A stretch of DNA of 64,000 nt from Chionoecetes opilio (lineage: Eukaryota > Arthropoda > Malacostraca > Decapoda > Majidae): positions 58,459 to 122,458 of the forward strand of contig JACEEZ010001781.1 in NCBI GenBank assembly GCA_016584305.1, in the 5' to 3' direction. Made by a program: the position numbers and the translations under genes. Of the stretch, positions 36,843 through 50,597 are shown in pieces. Position 1 is the first letter of the stretch. Each line of letters begins with the position of its first letter. The notes under the pieces are model-generated. The model had not been told where the DNA came from and searched no databases. It worked only from the letters and a program-made list of their open reading frames with translations.

Positions 36843-39672
36843 AGACCTTTTTCTGTCTCCTCTTACTGTCTCTATTCTCATTTTCAATCCAAAGATGGCT
36901 GTTGCGTATATGTGCGCAATGACATCACTTGTTCTCGTGCCCACGGCCTTGAATCTTCCGAATTTTCTACCATCTGGCTTCGACTTCAATGTCACTCTCT
37001 TACTAAATTTATCTGTGCTGTATATCTCTCACCTAACTCCTCTGACTAAAATTCTTCGACTATTTAACATCAAAAGTGGAGCACATCTCATCTCATTTTC
37101 CTTTAGCTGAAATTTCCATTCTTGGGGACTTCAATGTTCACCACCAGCTTTGGCTATCATCTTCTTTCACTGACCAACCTGGTGAACAAGCCTACAAATT
37201 TTCTATCCTCCAAGACCTAGAGCAGCTGGTGCAGCACCCTACCCGTATTCCTGACCGCCTTGAAGACACGCCCAACATTCTTGATCTTTTCCTAACTACT
37301 AACCCTTCGGCTTACTCTGTGAAACTATTCTCTCCGTTGGGTTCCTCCGATCACAATCTTATTTCTGTAACCTGTCCTATCGCTCTGGTAACGTCTCGGG
37401 ACCCACCTAAGCGGAGGTGCTTCTGGCACTTCAACTCAGCAAAGTGAAAAGACCTAAGGCAGTACTACTCTGATTTTCCATGGAATGATTACTGCTTCCA
37501 TGTCAAAGACCCATCTCTTTGTGCAGAGCGCATAACTGAGGTCATAGTCTCTGGCATGGAGGCGTACATTCCACACACTTTCTCTAATCCTAAAGCCCGT
37601 CAACCTTGGTTTAACTCTGCTTGTTCTCATGCTGTCCGAGATAGAGAGGTGGCTCACAAACGGTACCGTAAGCATCCATATCCTGATACGCATGCCCTTT
37701 ATATTTCTGTCCGTAATCATGCCAAATCTTTACTTCAACTTACCAAAAACTCTTTCATTCATAGAAAATGTCAAAATCTTTCTGAATCAAATTCCTCTCG
37801 TGACTTCTGGCATCTAGCTAATAACATCTCTAACACTTTTTCTTCTGCATCTTTCCCTACTATGCTTCACCCAGATGGCTCCACAGCTGTCTCATCTACT
37901 TCTAAAGCTGAACTTTTCGCTCAAACCTTTGCTAAAAATTCCACTCTGGTTGATGAAGGGCTTGTTCCTCCTTCTCCTCCACCCTCTGACTATATTATGC
38001 CTGTCATTAAGATCCTTCGGAATGATGTTTTTTTTGCCCTTTCTGGCCTAGATCCTCGGAAGTCTTACGGTCCTGACGGAGTCCCTCCTATTGTTCTCAA
38101 AAACTGTGCTTCTCTGCTTGCATTTTGCCTGGTCAAACTTTTCCGTCTTTGTCTATCTACTTCCACCTTTCCTTCTTGCTGGAAGTTTGCTCACATCCAA
38201 CCTGTTCCTAAGAAGGGTGACCGTTCTAATCCTTCAAACTACCGTCCTATAGCTTTGACTTCCTGCCTTTCTAAAGTTTTTGAATCTATACTTAATAAGA
38301 AGATTCTTAAGCATCTATCTGCTCACAATCTTCTATCTGATCGTCAGTACGGTTTCCGTAAAGGGCGATCTACTGGCGATCTTCTAGCTTTCCTAACTGA
38401 ATCTTGGTCATCCTCCTTTAGAGGTTTCAGTGAAACTTTTGCTGTTGCCCTTGAAATATCAAAAGCTTTTGATAGAGTCTGGCACAAATCTTTAATATCC
38501 AAACTACCCTCATTCGGTTTCTATCCTTCTCTCTGTACCTTCATCTTAAGCTTCCTTTCAAGCCGTTCTATTGCAGCTACTGTAGACGGACATTGTTCTT
38601 CTCCTAAATCTATCAACAGTGGTGTTCCCCAGGGTTCTGTCCTATCACCCACTCTCTTTCTATTATTCATTAATGATCTTCTAAGTCTAACTCAAAGCCC
38701 TATCCACTCCTACGCTGATGATTCTACCCTGCATTTTTCAACGTCGTCCAACTCAACAGGAACTAAGTGATTCACGGAGAGATGCCACCGAGCGCCTAAC
38801 TTCTGATCTTTCTATAATTTCTGATTGGGGCAAAGCAAACCTTGTTTTGTTCAATGCCTCAAAAACCCAATTTCTTCACCTATCTACTCGATAAAACCTT
38901 CCAGATAACTATCCCCTCTTCTTCAATGACACTCAACTGTCTCCTTCTTCTACAATGAACATTCTAGGACTATCCTTTACTAAAAATTTGAACTGGAAAT
39001 CTCACATCTCATCTCTTGCTAAAACTGCTTCTAAGAAGTTAGGTGTCCTGTGGCGTCTGCGTCCTTTTTTTTCTCCCTCCCAATTGCTTGCCCTCTACAG
39101 GGGCCTTATCCGCCTATGTATGGAGTATGTCTCACATGTTTGGGGAGGATCCACTCATACAGCTCTCCTAAACAGGGTTGAATCAAAAGCTTTTCGTCTC
39201 ATCAACTCCCCTCCTCTGACTGACTGTCTTCAATCTTTAAATCACCGCCGCAATGTTGCTTCTCTTGCTCTCTTCTACCGTTAGTTGCATGCTCACTGCT
39301 CTTCTGAACTTGCTAACTGCATGCCTCCCCCCCTCTTGCGGCCTCGCTGCACAAGACTTTCTACTCATTCTCATCCCTATTCTGTCCATCTTCCTAATGC
39401 AAGAGTTAATCAGTATCTTTACTCTTTCATCCCTTTCACTGGTAAACTCTGAAACTCTCTTCCTGTTTCTATTTTTCCACTTTCCTATGACTTAAATATT
39501 TTCAAAAGAAGAGTAACAAGACACCTCTCGAACTAAATTGGCTCATCCCTCTTTTTTATTTCATTCTCTTACTGTCTTCTTTATAAGGACTGGCAACTAA
39601 ACGGGCTTTGTGTTACCCATTTTTGTTGTGCCCTTGGCCAGTTCCTTGTGATGTAACAAAAAAACAAAAAAA
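36843..39672 (+). pseudogene. Jockey-like LINE, partial endonuclease and full RT (copy 2)
   Basis: 5'-truncated inside the apurinic-type endonuclease, which shows SKDGCCVYVRNDITC, then after a frameshift near 37050 [12 protein letters not shown] and the catalytic SDHNL near 37350. An in-frame TGA lies at 37445. The RT frame 37556-38767 contains NYRPIALTSCLSKVFE, YGFRKGRSTGDLL, LEISKAFDRVWHKSLI, SGVPQGSVLSPTLFLLFIND and catalytic YADD (38713-38724). A deletion near 38745 breaks the frame. The C-terminal part has further stops at 38892 and 39282. The 3' end reads TTGTGATGTAAC with an A-rich (CAAAAA) tail. ORF1 is absent. Target: TAG repeat on both sides. Same family as 1-1176, whose lesions are different, so each copy decayed independently. 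Confidence 0.9.
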
Positions 39673-39686
39673 ACAAAAACAAAAAA

Positions 39687-39775
39687 GTAGCAGTAGTAAA
39701 ATCAGTAGTAGTTGCAGTAGTAGCAGTAATAGTTGTAGCAACATCAGTGGTTGTCATGTAGTGTCAACATCAGTG
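39687..39775. repeat. (TAG)n-derived repeat, right side of the LINE
   Basis: GTAGCAGTAGTAAAATCAGT onward; continuation of 36610-36842 beyond the LINE. Confidence 0.8.
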
Positions 39776-39951
39776 TCATGGTAATAGTATTTATGCGTAG
39801 TTTCTTTCACAAAATAAGATTTCACAAATATTAAGAATTGGAGAGAAGAGGAAACAAGGTTTGTGTGGCAATGTTTGGAGGTCATCGAAGGTACAAATTC
39901 GCTCCTTTGTCAGGGAATAACCTAATGTACTCGCACTTTCTGCCCCCCCTC

Positions 39952-40027
39952 TCTCTCTCTCTCTCTCTCTCATCTCCTCTCTTCTCTCTCTCTCTCTCTC
40001 TCCCCTCTCTCTCTCTCTCTCTCTCTC
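39952..40027. repeat. (CT)n microsatellite
   Basis: CT with short interruptions. Confidence 0.95.
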
Positions 40028-40305
40028 TTGTTTGTACAACTCTCATGGTTCAGGTAAATTCAGGTTCAATTCATCTATAACATTAATTTCAAGTTGAGTG
40101 GACTCAAAGGCTATTTATTGCACTAACTCTTCCTTGGACTGTTTCCTCTCAATCCCACACTCCTCGCCGCTATGTTGTGTCTTTCTCTGAGCTTCCCTTG
40201 CTCTCTTCCCTCTTCTATAACATTTTTTGTACGTTACATGATTTAGTTTCTCCTTCTCAGCATTGCTACCAGCAACATGTACTATACAAGGTTTCATGTG
40301 TTCGA

Positions 40306-40307
<2 letters not shown>
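40028..40307. other. Unassigned sequence
   Basis: No feature recognised. Confidence 0.35.
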
Positions 40308-40355
<48 letters not shown>

Positions 40356-40386
40356 CACACACACAGACACACACACACACACACAT
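40308..40386. repeat. (CA)n microsatellite
   Basis: CA with one AGCACA and one AGACA interruption. Confidence 0.95.
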
Positions 40387-41263
<877 letters not shown>

Positions 41264-41967
41264 ATCACAGAGAGGAATGAAAGGAGATAGAGAGAAGTAC
41301 GGGCTGCAGGCGTATCTAGGAATGGGAAGAGAAGCAAAGAGACAGGGCAGAGAAGAGTTCCTTGAAACCGATGCTGTGGAAAGCGCTCATCTAGGATGGA
41401 CAGAAAAGCAAAAGAGGTGCAGAGCAGAGCATTGCAGCAGTAAAACAACTTGTGGTCAAGCAGCACTACACAGTCTTTTATTAGGCAAGAAAAGGATAAA
41501 CATAGAAGTTTCGTCATGAAATTTACGTATGAGTTGAAACACGAACATGTGAAACCGTAAAACGTTTCTCAAGATTGTGACGAAACATATAACTTCAAGA
41601 CGTTATAGGCGAGTGGAGCTGATAAACTTGCATTCATCACAATAACATTCTCACAGAGGACACACATAACAGCAGGAGCCCCTGAAAAACTCCTAATAAA
41701 CAGGACGCAAAAACTTATACCAAATGTTGAATACGTACCCAGATCGACTCGAGAATAAGAAATTGGACATTTATACTAAAATCCACACTTTTCACGATGG
41801 AAAATATTAGTCAGAGGAGGTAATAGATGACTCACTTATAAAACCGTTGTCCCTTTTCCCGACCCCAGATGGAAGGGGTCAGCGGTCATAAAGCCACAAT
41901 CTACGAGACGAGGGAGAGGATTGGGCGAGAGGGGACGGTTGGACCTGCTCACTTTCAACACGATTCC
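41264..41967. other. Unassigned sequence
   Basis: Nothing recognised. Confidence 0.35.
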
Positions 41968-42374
41968 TTAGGCCATGGTCTCATCCGACCCGCGTAGGCG
42001 TAGCGAGGGGTCCATGTAGAAATTTAGGGGTTGTACGTGGCCCTCCGCGGGTGGCCCTCCGCGGGTGGCCCGCGCGCACTACGCAAGTAATAGCGCGTTT
42101 TCGCGACCGCTCTGGACTGGGCTAGTCCCGGGCGGCCACTGTTTTAGCGAGGCGGATTGGACCGGGCTAGAACGGACGAGACTGGGCCAGGCCAGCGAGC
42201 AGGACCGCCTTGGACTAGTGTGGGGAGAACTGGCGCATACGCACTACAGTCAGCGGGGAAGACGACCAGGAGCTTCTCGTGCTACTGATAAGACATAAAA
42301 CACCATGATGGCCGACCATAAGACTAAAGTAATTTCACGAAAAATTACAATATTCACAATTTGCTGAAACACCA

Positions 42375-42655
42375 TCTTGGGAAATGAATGTACCATCAAC
42401 AACACTATAGTGGCCACTGCACTAATGTCACCAGGCGCCATATATTACGAATTTTAGCATCACTACAGACTTGTATGTGTCACTGAAGACATGTAACGTA
42501 GCTATAGTGTTATGTAGATAATGTAAACTACGTACTGTGCACGTGATGTGATCTGTAGTGATGCTAAAACTCGTAATATATGCCCCCCTTCGACATTATA
42601 GTTTAGTGGCGACTATAGATAGTGTTATTAACGGTAAATGAAATTAAATTTCATC
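42375..42655. mobile_element. Foldback MITE nested in the Harbinger-like element
   Basis: Arms of about 90-100 bp: TATTACGAATTTTAGCATCA near 42443 is inverted at about 42552-42580. The match extends outward through CACTATAGTGGCCACTGCAC versus the complement near 42600-42640. The loop is about 80 bp. Confidence 0.75.
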
Positions 42656-43231
42656 ATTCATTTTTTCATAGTCATCCCTGCAACTTGACTTCCCATTGAG
42701 AAGTCAAGTAAATAAAACGCGCGCTTTTTAAAAATGTGTGCATTTCTGCCCGGAGGACCGCCCACTCGATCCCCCAGCCAATAGGAACGACGAATGGGAT
42801 GGGGCCAGTCTCGATGTATTTTAGCGACCATCAGTCCAGTCTGCACCGGTCTGGACTAGACTGGCCCAGGGCGGTGAACGTCACGAAAACGCGCTATAAT
42901 TTCAAGCTACCTGACCCCCGCGTAGCCTTCATTTTCCTACGTGGAGAAAAATTGGACATGCACAATATTTGGTCTGCGATGATTTGTCGCGGCTACCGCG
43001 TGGCTGGTGCGTGAGTGATGCGTGGGGGGCACGTGGGGAGTAGGTGGGTAGTACTTGCGAATTTTCTTTGTTATTTCCAGGGTATATAAGCTAGAGAATA
43101 GGATTTGTGCATCAGTCTTCGTTTTATCGCTGGAGAAGAGATGGCGATTCCACCAGAGCGTCTACGGCTGGTCCTGCTCAGACAGCGTTTGGAGGAAATA
43201 CAGGAGGAGTACAACATAGTGCTGCGTGGTG

Positions 43232-43330
43232 CTGCGCCACGTGGCACCCACGTAGCACCTGTGCGCCACCCACGTAGCACCCACATAGCACCTACGCGCC
43301 ACCCACGTACTACCCACGCACTGCCCACGT
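43232..43330. repeat. CACCCACGTAGCAC tandem repeat
   Basis: CACCCACGTAGCACCTGTGC-type units of about 15 bp, repeated about six times. The CCACGTAG core echoes the subterminal ACGTAGG motif of the surrounding element. Confidence 0.8.
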
Positions 43331-43488
43331 GAACACCTCGATAAAATGCATTTCCTACGTGGACCGGACGCAGGTGATGTGACCACTCCCAGGTAGAATT
43401 TGTCCACGTAGAAAAAATGGCCACGTATGAAAATTTACTGCCCTACGTGTGCGCTACGCCTACGTGGGTCGGATGAGACCGTGGCTTA

Positions 43489-45084
43489 AAAGTGAAGGAG
43501 AAGAAGAAACAAAATTGAAAAGAAATTAAGAAAAAATCAACAGTAACTATGTAGATGGTAAGGAAATTTGCGAGGAGCAGAATAAAGTCGCCCTCCCATT
43601 GATGTGGGATATCGCTTCACCTTCACAAAAATCTAAATTAAAGACGAGGAAATAGAGAGATACATTTTTAGCCTCATGGGAAACTGTAACGGAATATTAC
43701 ATTTTTGTCAGAGTGAAGAACTGCGATGTTTCCCTCTATTAACAAGATAAAGACTATCCGTTCAAGGAATAACAAATGCAATGTTTATATAAGTGTGAAG
43801 AAAAGTATAGTTCGTGCCCAGAAACTACAATAGAATGCCCAGTTCTCCTTCACGATTACCAGCATCGCCGGTAACGACCAGACACGCTTGGTCTTGGTAC
43901 ACTTCAACCCATTAAATACCAAACCTCCCACGAGATATTTGGAAAGAGTAAGGAGAGCATTTTGTCCTCCAATGAATAAGCAGTGTCTGTCAATACCGAC
44001 GAATTAACGAACCATCGAATCTATAATAAGTCTATAAATAGGCAACAACACAAAAGTCTAGCTGGCCATGGCTGAAATAATGTAAATAATATCAAATGCA
44101 ACCTTGCTGCATAACAATAGCAGTAAATAGTAAATTACATGGATTAAATAGATAATCAAATGGAGAGTAAAGAATGGATCGGATGGAGTAAACAGATAAA
44201 ATAGAATAAAAAGTAATTAGGTGAGATGAATGTAAACCAAATGGAGTAAATACTAATTCAAATGGAGTAAATGGTAAACCAAATGGAACCTTTACTCCAT
44301 AAAACTGATAGATAATAAGCAATAGTATCTTACCTGCCACCAGGACGTCACACCATCACGAGGGTTCACATCCTTGCCTCCTATTGTTTCCGCCACGGCC
44401 GCAGGAAGAGAGAATCACCACAAGTCCACAACGCACAGGAAAGACTAGGCTGCTGATGCCACACACGCTGCGGGGCACACGTGACGCCAGGTTGCCTTGG
44501 AGAACGCGAGCAAATAATGAACTCGAGATTATTGGCATATAAATCACTGGCACTTGTTAGTGATAATGTCTCGGATAAGTTGAATGTAAGGAAATTATAA
44601 GGTTAAGATTATTGGCATTTCAATCACAGGCACACGTCGGTGACGTCTTTAAGAGGCTGCAACGCTTGCCCAATCATACTGTACCGCGAAATAGGCAGCC
44701 AGCTTAGAAGGTCTCACATCTATGATTATAATCTATTGGTAATATTTGGCCAGATTGAGCAAGAAAGGGAAGCTATTCAGAACCGCAAGAGCACGCAGTG
44801 AGTGCGGGTCGTTGGGGGGACGTAGACACCCACAAGTAAAGAAAACTATATTAACGGATAACTTGCTCTTTTTGTTGGCAGAAAATTTCTCCCTTTTCTC
44901 GCGCTCTCCCCTCACGACCTGGGATTTTCGTGTTTATATAATTTATCATTGAGTTACATGCCCATAGAGGTGTGAAAAGTCCAACCAAGCACACGCAAGT
45001 ATGTACATTACCATATTACATGTGCCCTTAGAGGTGTAGTATCCAACCAAGCATACATAAATATGATGCCGAACAATGGTCTTA
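43489..45084. other. Unassigned sequence with minor local duplications
   Basis: 44125-44290 shows recurrent AAATGGAGTAAA units. Two pairs of short direct repeats (GATTATTGGCAT near 44527 and 44608; AGAGGTGT and CCAACCAAGCA near 44970 and 45030) are visible. No gene recognised. Confidence 0.4.
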
Positions 45085-45732
45085 TTTTTTTCCTTTTCAC
45101 ACTCACACACGTTGTCGCACTTCGTTACGCACGATTCACCTGAAAGAAAAAGGAAATGATAAAGAAAACCTTTTGATTGAAAAATATAAGTTAGCCGCTA
45201 CGTGTTCTTTGTGGCCACATTTCATCGACAGATATATTGTATATCATCATTACAATATTTCATCCGCCCCGCCCTCCCTAACTATTGACTTTATGAAACT
45301 GAAAAGATTAATGTTTTCTCATTTTCTCCTCATTCTTTCTTCAGGAACTTCGTACAAAAAACGTAGTACCACGTTATAACCTTCCTCAGAAAAACGCACA
45401 TATTTCACACTCAATGTAGTCCCACGCAGAGAAATTGGAACATAGGAGTGAAAAAGGTTTTTTCGTTTCTTTTCACGCGTTCGTCGCTGCCGCTGCAGCC
45501 CCCTACTCTGCTTTCAACAGTAATTACCTATTCATGTCAGTGGGTGGCTGCGAGCGACGCTGCAGCCAAATATATTGACTTTGGGACGGACTGCGCTGCC
45601 AGGGTATTAATGTTTAGCGGGACGGCTGGTGGTTATGGTGGCGGCCGTGAAGAGGAGAGAAAAAGAGGGGGGTCTGGGGTAGGGGCGGCGGGGGATATAA
45701 CTATGTAGGAGGCGTGCAAGTATGGTGGTTAA
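45085..45732 (-). repeat. Repeat R, interrupted copy, segment 1
   Basis: Reverse complement of about 33230-32478, including CACACGTTGTCGCACTTCGT and CTGCAGCCAAATATATTGAC. It stops at TTAA 45729-45732, where the TTAA element is inserted. Confidence 0.85.
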
Positions 45733-46814
45733 AGTAATCGTTCAGACCATTTCATCATTCCTGATTTAATACGGTCAAAATATAGCCATTATCGAGTATA
45801 TCAACAATATGTCACGTTTTGCATCCAGTCACCCGTTTTTAAATCATCCGCAATCAAAATCTGTAAATTCCCTGAGCTTCCAAAACGCTCCTGATGACAA
45901 GCAGACGACGCACCACGGCTGGGTGACGTCACATGAGGAGACCTCCTAACCGTGCGATAATACAAATACACGTAAAATTAGAAATAAATATAGTACTTGA
46001 AGAATTTTAAGTGTTTCCCGATACAGGGAGGTCTCGAAGATACGAGCAGTTAGGTTCCACCTGGCATACTCGTAAAGCGAAATCTCGTATAGCGAAATAC
46101 ATAACTAATGGTAAAATATAGGTTTGGTTCCAGGAACCCATCAAAGACATGTTTTTCAAGCTAAATTAAACTATACCAAACACAACAAACACACAGCGTC
46201 TATATTACCCATACTGTACTACCTATTCTGTAGAAAAAGCATTCTGAAAGAGAAAATAGCACACAAAATAACATACTGTAGGGGACGCCGCGTGATACAA
46301 GAGAGGGTAGGGTAGGTAAGGGACAAGGGAGGGACGCGCAGACCTCTTCCACTGCCCACAAACTCGTCTCTGCGCATCTGAATCATTGTAGTACATCATC
46401 ATACAGCCCAGATGCATACGTGGTAGGGCGCGCATTTTGAACTTGGTAATCTTACTCACCCCAGTTTGAATGTCGTAGCATTGGATTTTCGATCTCATAT
46501 ATTAAAAATAGACCCTAATTTACTCAGGCTCGCATAATTGATTTATCGTATACCGAATGCTCGTATAACGGGACCTCACTGTATTTTTTTGTTTTGCGAT
46601 ATGACATATACTTGTATCCTTTATGGGTTTCTAGAGAGCTTATCACCCGTTCACGACCTATTCGGCCACGAATTGTTCATTTTTCCTGCGCTTTTTACAA
46701 AAGTCATGTTAGAAAAATGAATAGCGTGGAAATTAATTATTTTTTGTCGATTAGGTATTTTGAATGAGCATTCAACATAATTTTGCAAAGAAAAAATGGG
46801 TCAGGACGATTACT
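45733..46814. mobile_element. TTAA-target DNA transposon, non-autonomous
   Basis: Ends AGTAATCGTTCAGACC and the inverse of AGTAATCGTCCTGACC lie between duplicated TTAA (45729-45732 and 46815-46818). The empty site is TTAA 32478-32481 in the other R copy, so the boundaries are exact. Without the nested Tigger-like MITE it is about 520 bp. TTAA targeting is used by piggyBac and Kolobok; the ends lack the CCC tip of piggyBac. Confidence 0.88.
46024..46581. mobile_element. Tigger/pogo-like MITE, TA target
   Basis: Begins CAGGGAGGTCTCGAAGATAC and ends as the inverse of CAGTGAGGTCCCGTTATACG. TA flanks both (46022-46023, 46582-46583). The interior carries the characteristic CTCGTAAAGCGAAATCTCGT text. 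558 bp, no transposase frame. Confidence 0.85.
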
Positions 46815-46818
46815 TTAA

Positions 46819-46961
46819 GGCAGTTTCAGAATGGTAGAGTGTACAAGAGAGTTAATGGGAGAGGCAGCACAGTGAATGGGAGGACGATATGGTGTGATGG
46901 GAAGGGTTGATAAGGTGTGAAAGGTGCATTTGATAGAGTGTATAGGGGATGACAGGGTGGG
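46819..46961 (-). repeat. Repeat R, interrupted copy, segment 2
   Basis: Reverse complement of about 32477-32335: GGCAG, TAGAGTGTACAAGAGAGTTA, then GATGACAGGGTGGG. Confidence 0.85.
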
Positions 46962-47231
46962 TAATAGTCTAGTTGCCAAAATGTTGACCTTGCAATGTTA
47001 ACTACTGTAAACTTTTTTGGGGGAAATATATGATATATGGTTAGTAGAGCAAAATTAGCTTGGTTGCTACTTGTGCAACCTTTAGCATTTCTCAGAATTC
47101 GGTCCATATTCATTTCTCAGAATTGAATTTCGGCCAATTTTCAACTTTTTATCTTGATGACATAGAGGGTTGTGTAATACCTCTTTTTAGGGGTTTTCCA
47201 GGATGGGGAGTCCATTTCTGGGATTAATTTG

Positions 47232-47285
47232 TAGATATGGGGTCAAAATTAAGGTCAAATCAGAGGTCAAAAGGTCAAATTTGGC
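47232..47285. other. AGGTCA half-site cluster
   Basis: GGTCA occurs five times within about 55 bases (GGGGTCAAAATTAAGGTCAA and AGAGGTCAAAAGGTCAAATT). Confidence 0.6.
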
Positions 47286-47356
47286 CTTAAATCAGGAAAA
47301 ATCTCCTTTATGTGGTTTGAATGTGAATTTATTTATTCGTCAGCCATTACGATATG

Positions 47357-48000
<644 letters not shown>

Positions 48001-48249
48001 TAATGGGTGAGTGAATGGGTGGAGGGTGATGGGTAATGGGTGAGTGAATGGGTTGGGGTGATGTGAATGGGTTGGCGTTAATACATACATTTCTACATCC
48101 ATGATTTCAGGAAAGCTAGAAGGGGCTATCTGGAGTCTGTGTTTGGTGGGCCGAAGGCCCACCAAACACAGGTGGTGGGCCAAAGGCCCACCAATAGCCC
48201 TCCGCAGGAGCTTGCCAAAAAGGCCGCCCGGAGGGTGGCTTTGCGCTAG
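48001..48249 (+). mobile_element. Helitron-like unit E, array plus 3' end
   Basis: Short array then TTAATACATACATTTCTACA and a complete 3' end, with the variant hairpin CCGCCCGGAGGGTGG, ending CTAG (48246-48249). Confidence 0.8.
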
Positions 48250-49124
48250 TTATAATATAAGTGAAAGTGTGTGTGTGTGTCTGTCTGTCTGTCTGTCCGC
48301 GATAGGTGCCGCCCCCTGTGGCGGAATCCCATCATATGTCACAGTTTAGGAATCAGGTTGACCAGGGGAAGGTTTTAAGCCCACTTATAGGATGATCCGA
48401 TCACCTTTTTTTTTTTTTTTTTTTAGGCAGCCTATTAGCGAGAACTGTGAAGAAAAAAAGTGGGTTGCGAGAATTGAGGAAACCTTGATGTAGGGTGATG
48501 GGTAATAGGTGAGTGAATGGGTGGGGTGATGGGTTATGGGTGTGGGGGGATGGGTGAATGAATGGGTGGGGGGTGATGGGTGAGGGAATAGGTGGGGGGT
48601 GATGGGTAATGGGTGAGTGAATGGGTGTTTGGTGATGGGTAATGGGTGAGTGAATGGGTGTGTGGTGATGGGTAATGGGTGAGTGACTGGGTGGGGGATG
48701 ATGGGTAATGGGTGAGTGAATGGGTGGGGGGAATACATACATTTCAGGAAAGTTAGAAGGGGCTATCTGGAGAGTCTGTGTTTGGTGGGCCGATGTGGTG
48801 GGTAATGGGTCTATCTGGAGAGTCTGTGTCTGGTGGGCCTTTCTTCGGCCCACCAATAGCCCTCCGCAGGAGCTAGCCAAAAAGTCCGCCCGGAGGGCGG
48901 CTTTGCTTTCAGGAAAGTTAGAAGGGGTTATGATGTGAATGGGTTGGCGTTAATACATACATTTCTACATCCATGATTTCAGGAAAGTTAGAAGGGGCTA
49001 TCTGGAGAGTCTGTGTTTGGTGGGCCTGTGGCCCACCAAACACAGGTGGTAGGCCGAAGGCCCACCAATAGCCCTCCGCAGGAGCTAGCCAAAAAGGCCG
49101 CCCGGATGGCGGCTTTGCTGCTAG
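48250..49124 (+). mobile_element. Helitron-like unit F, duplicated 3' end
   Basis: Head TTATAATATAAGTGAAAG directly after unit E. The 3' module occurs twice: a first copy to GCGGCTTTG near 48906 without CTAG, then a second full copy from about 48907 ending CTAG (49121-49124). Confidence 0.8.
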
Positions 49125-49126
49125 TA

Positions 49127-49154
49127 TCTATAGTAATATAAGCGAAAGTGTGTG

Positions 49155-49186
<32 letters not shown>

Positions 49187-50597
49187 CGCGATAGGTGCCG
49201 CCCCCCGTGATGGAATCCCATCATATGTCACAGGTTTGGAACCAGCTCGACCAGGGGAAGGTTTTAAGCCCACTTATGAGATGATCCGATCACTTTTTCT
49301 TCTTTTTTTTAGCAGCCTATTACCGAGAATTGTGAAAAAAAATGTGGGTTGCGAGAATTAGAGAGAACTGAAACTCGAGAAATGCCAGTGGTCGCTGGCA
49401 CTTTTAACTCAAAGGTTGGTCTACTGTGTTTTGGCTCCGCGACTAATATTTTTCATAAATTAATTTCGCGATAAACATTGATGCACCGCATCTGAATACC
49501 AAAAAATATAGTTCTTCTGTTGTTCTACTAATTATATGGATGACATTCATTACGATGGAACGTTCTATAATAGCAATTTAATGCAAATTACTCGCCTCGA
49601 GTAGCAAAGCTTAATATATTTTTTACATGTATATTTTGGCATGTAAAATTTGGGTGATGTTCACACTGTTTTCTAAGACAGTACTGCTGCGTCTGGCAAA
49701 CGCTTGTCAAAATACAATAAGCAATGCCTTGGAAAAACGAAGAATAAAGAATGCCGAAATCGGCTTGTTGCTGCGACAATGTAGGTTATAATTGTGGAGG
49801 CGACACGCCGCGGCGGGGAGTGGTGGGCGGGGAGATTGTGGCGGGGCGATTGAATCAAAACATTGCTACTTCACGCGTCGACTCATTGCACTTCCAGGCT
49901 TTCTATCTGATTGATACACAATAATAACAGGAAAATATGACTGCCTAGGTATAGATAACTTCTAAACATACGTTATTGACTATATAATATCATAGAGTAA
50001 CATTTACCTCGCCTCCTCAACTATAACCTACTTGGTTATTTGGTTAAATGCATGTTTTACAGACTCAGGCTTCTATACAATATACATATAGAAGAAAATC
50101 GTTCTTAAAATTATACTTTTGTGTTTTAAGTGCAGTGGAATAAGCCCATATTTTTCTTTCAAGTTGACCAACTTTTCACCAAATTGTGAGTTAAAACTGC
50201 CAGCGACCACTGGCATTTCGGAGTTGCAGTTCTCTCTAATTGAGGAAACCTTGATGTAGGGTGATGGGTAATGGGTGAGTGAATGGGTGGGGTGATGGGT
50301 AATGGGTGTGGGATGATGGGTGAGTGAATGGGTGGGGGGTGCTGGGTGATGGGTGAGGGAATAGGTGGGGGGTGATGGGTAATGGGTGAGTGAATGGGTG
50401 TGTGGTGATGGGTAATGGGTGAGTGAATGGGTGGGGGGTGATGGGTAATGGGTGAGTGAATGGGTGGGGGGAATACATACATTTCTACATCCATGATTTC
50501 AGGAAAGTTAGAAGGGGCTATCTGGAGAGTCTGTGTTTGGTGGGCCTTAGGCCCACCAAACACAGGTGGTGGGCCGAAGGCCCACCAATAGCCCTAA
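49127..50597 (+). mobile_element. Helitron-like unit G with a nested AATT element
   Basis: Head TCTATAGTAATATAAGCG starts two bases after the CTAG of unit F. The core is split at GCGAGAATT by the 878-bp element 49360-50237 and resumes AATTGAGGAAACC at 50238. The array and first hairpin follow; it ends at CACCAATAGCCC, as in unit D. Confidence 0.85.
49360..50237. mobile_element. AATT-target TIR element, 878 bp (copy 1)
   Basis: Ends AGAGAGAACTGAAACTCGAG and the inverse of AGAGAGAACTGCAACTCCGA; both continue AAATGCCAGTGGTCGCTGGCA. AATT flanks both (49356-49359, 50238-50241), and other family members show one uninterrupted AATT. A 63-residue frame on the minus strand (49588-49779, MSQQQADFGILYSSFFQGIA) is kept in copy 2 with four changes. 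No known domain. A 4-bp duplication occurs in Sola or Chapaev types, but the family is unassigned. Confidence 0.85.

Larger units (their letters stand above)
41971..43485. mobile_element. Harbinger-like (PIF) element, TTA target, about 1.5 kb
   Basis: Left end GGCCATGGTCTCATCCGACC; right end is the inverse of GCCACGGTCTCATCCGACCC. Both continue ACGTAGGCGTAGCG. TTA flanks both (41968-41970 and 43486-43488). A 3-bp TTA/TAA duplication with G/C-rich tips suits PIF/Harbinger. The inner parts are also partly inverted (TAGCGCGTTTTCG near 42090 and its complement near 42885). A nested foldback lies at 42375-42655. A frame from 43141 (MAIPPERLRLVLLRQRLEEI) is open but short and shows no DDE nuclease, so I take the element as non-autonomous. 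Confidence 0.75.

Noticed and set aside
42065..43014. Harbinger transposase
   Set aside because: The frames are short and show neither a DDE nuclease motif nor a Myb-like domain; only the terminal repeats support the family.
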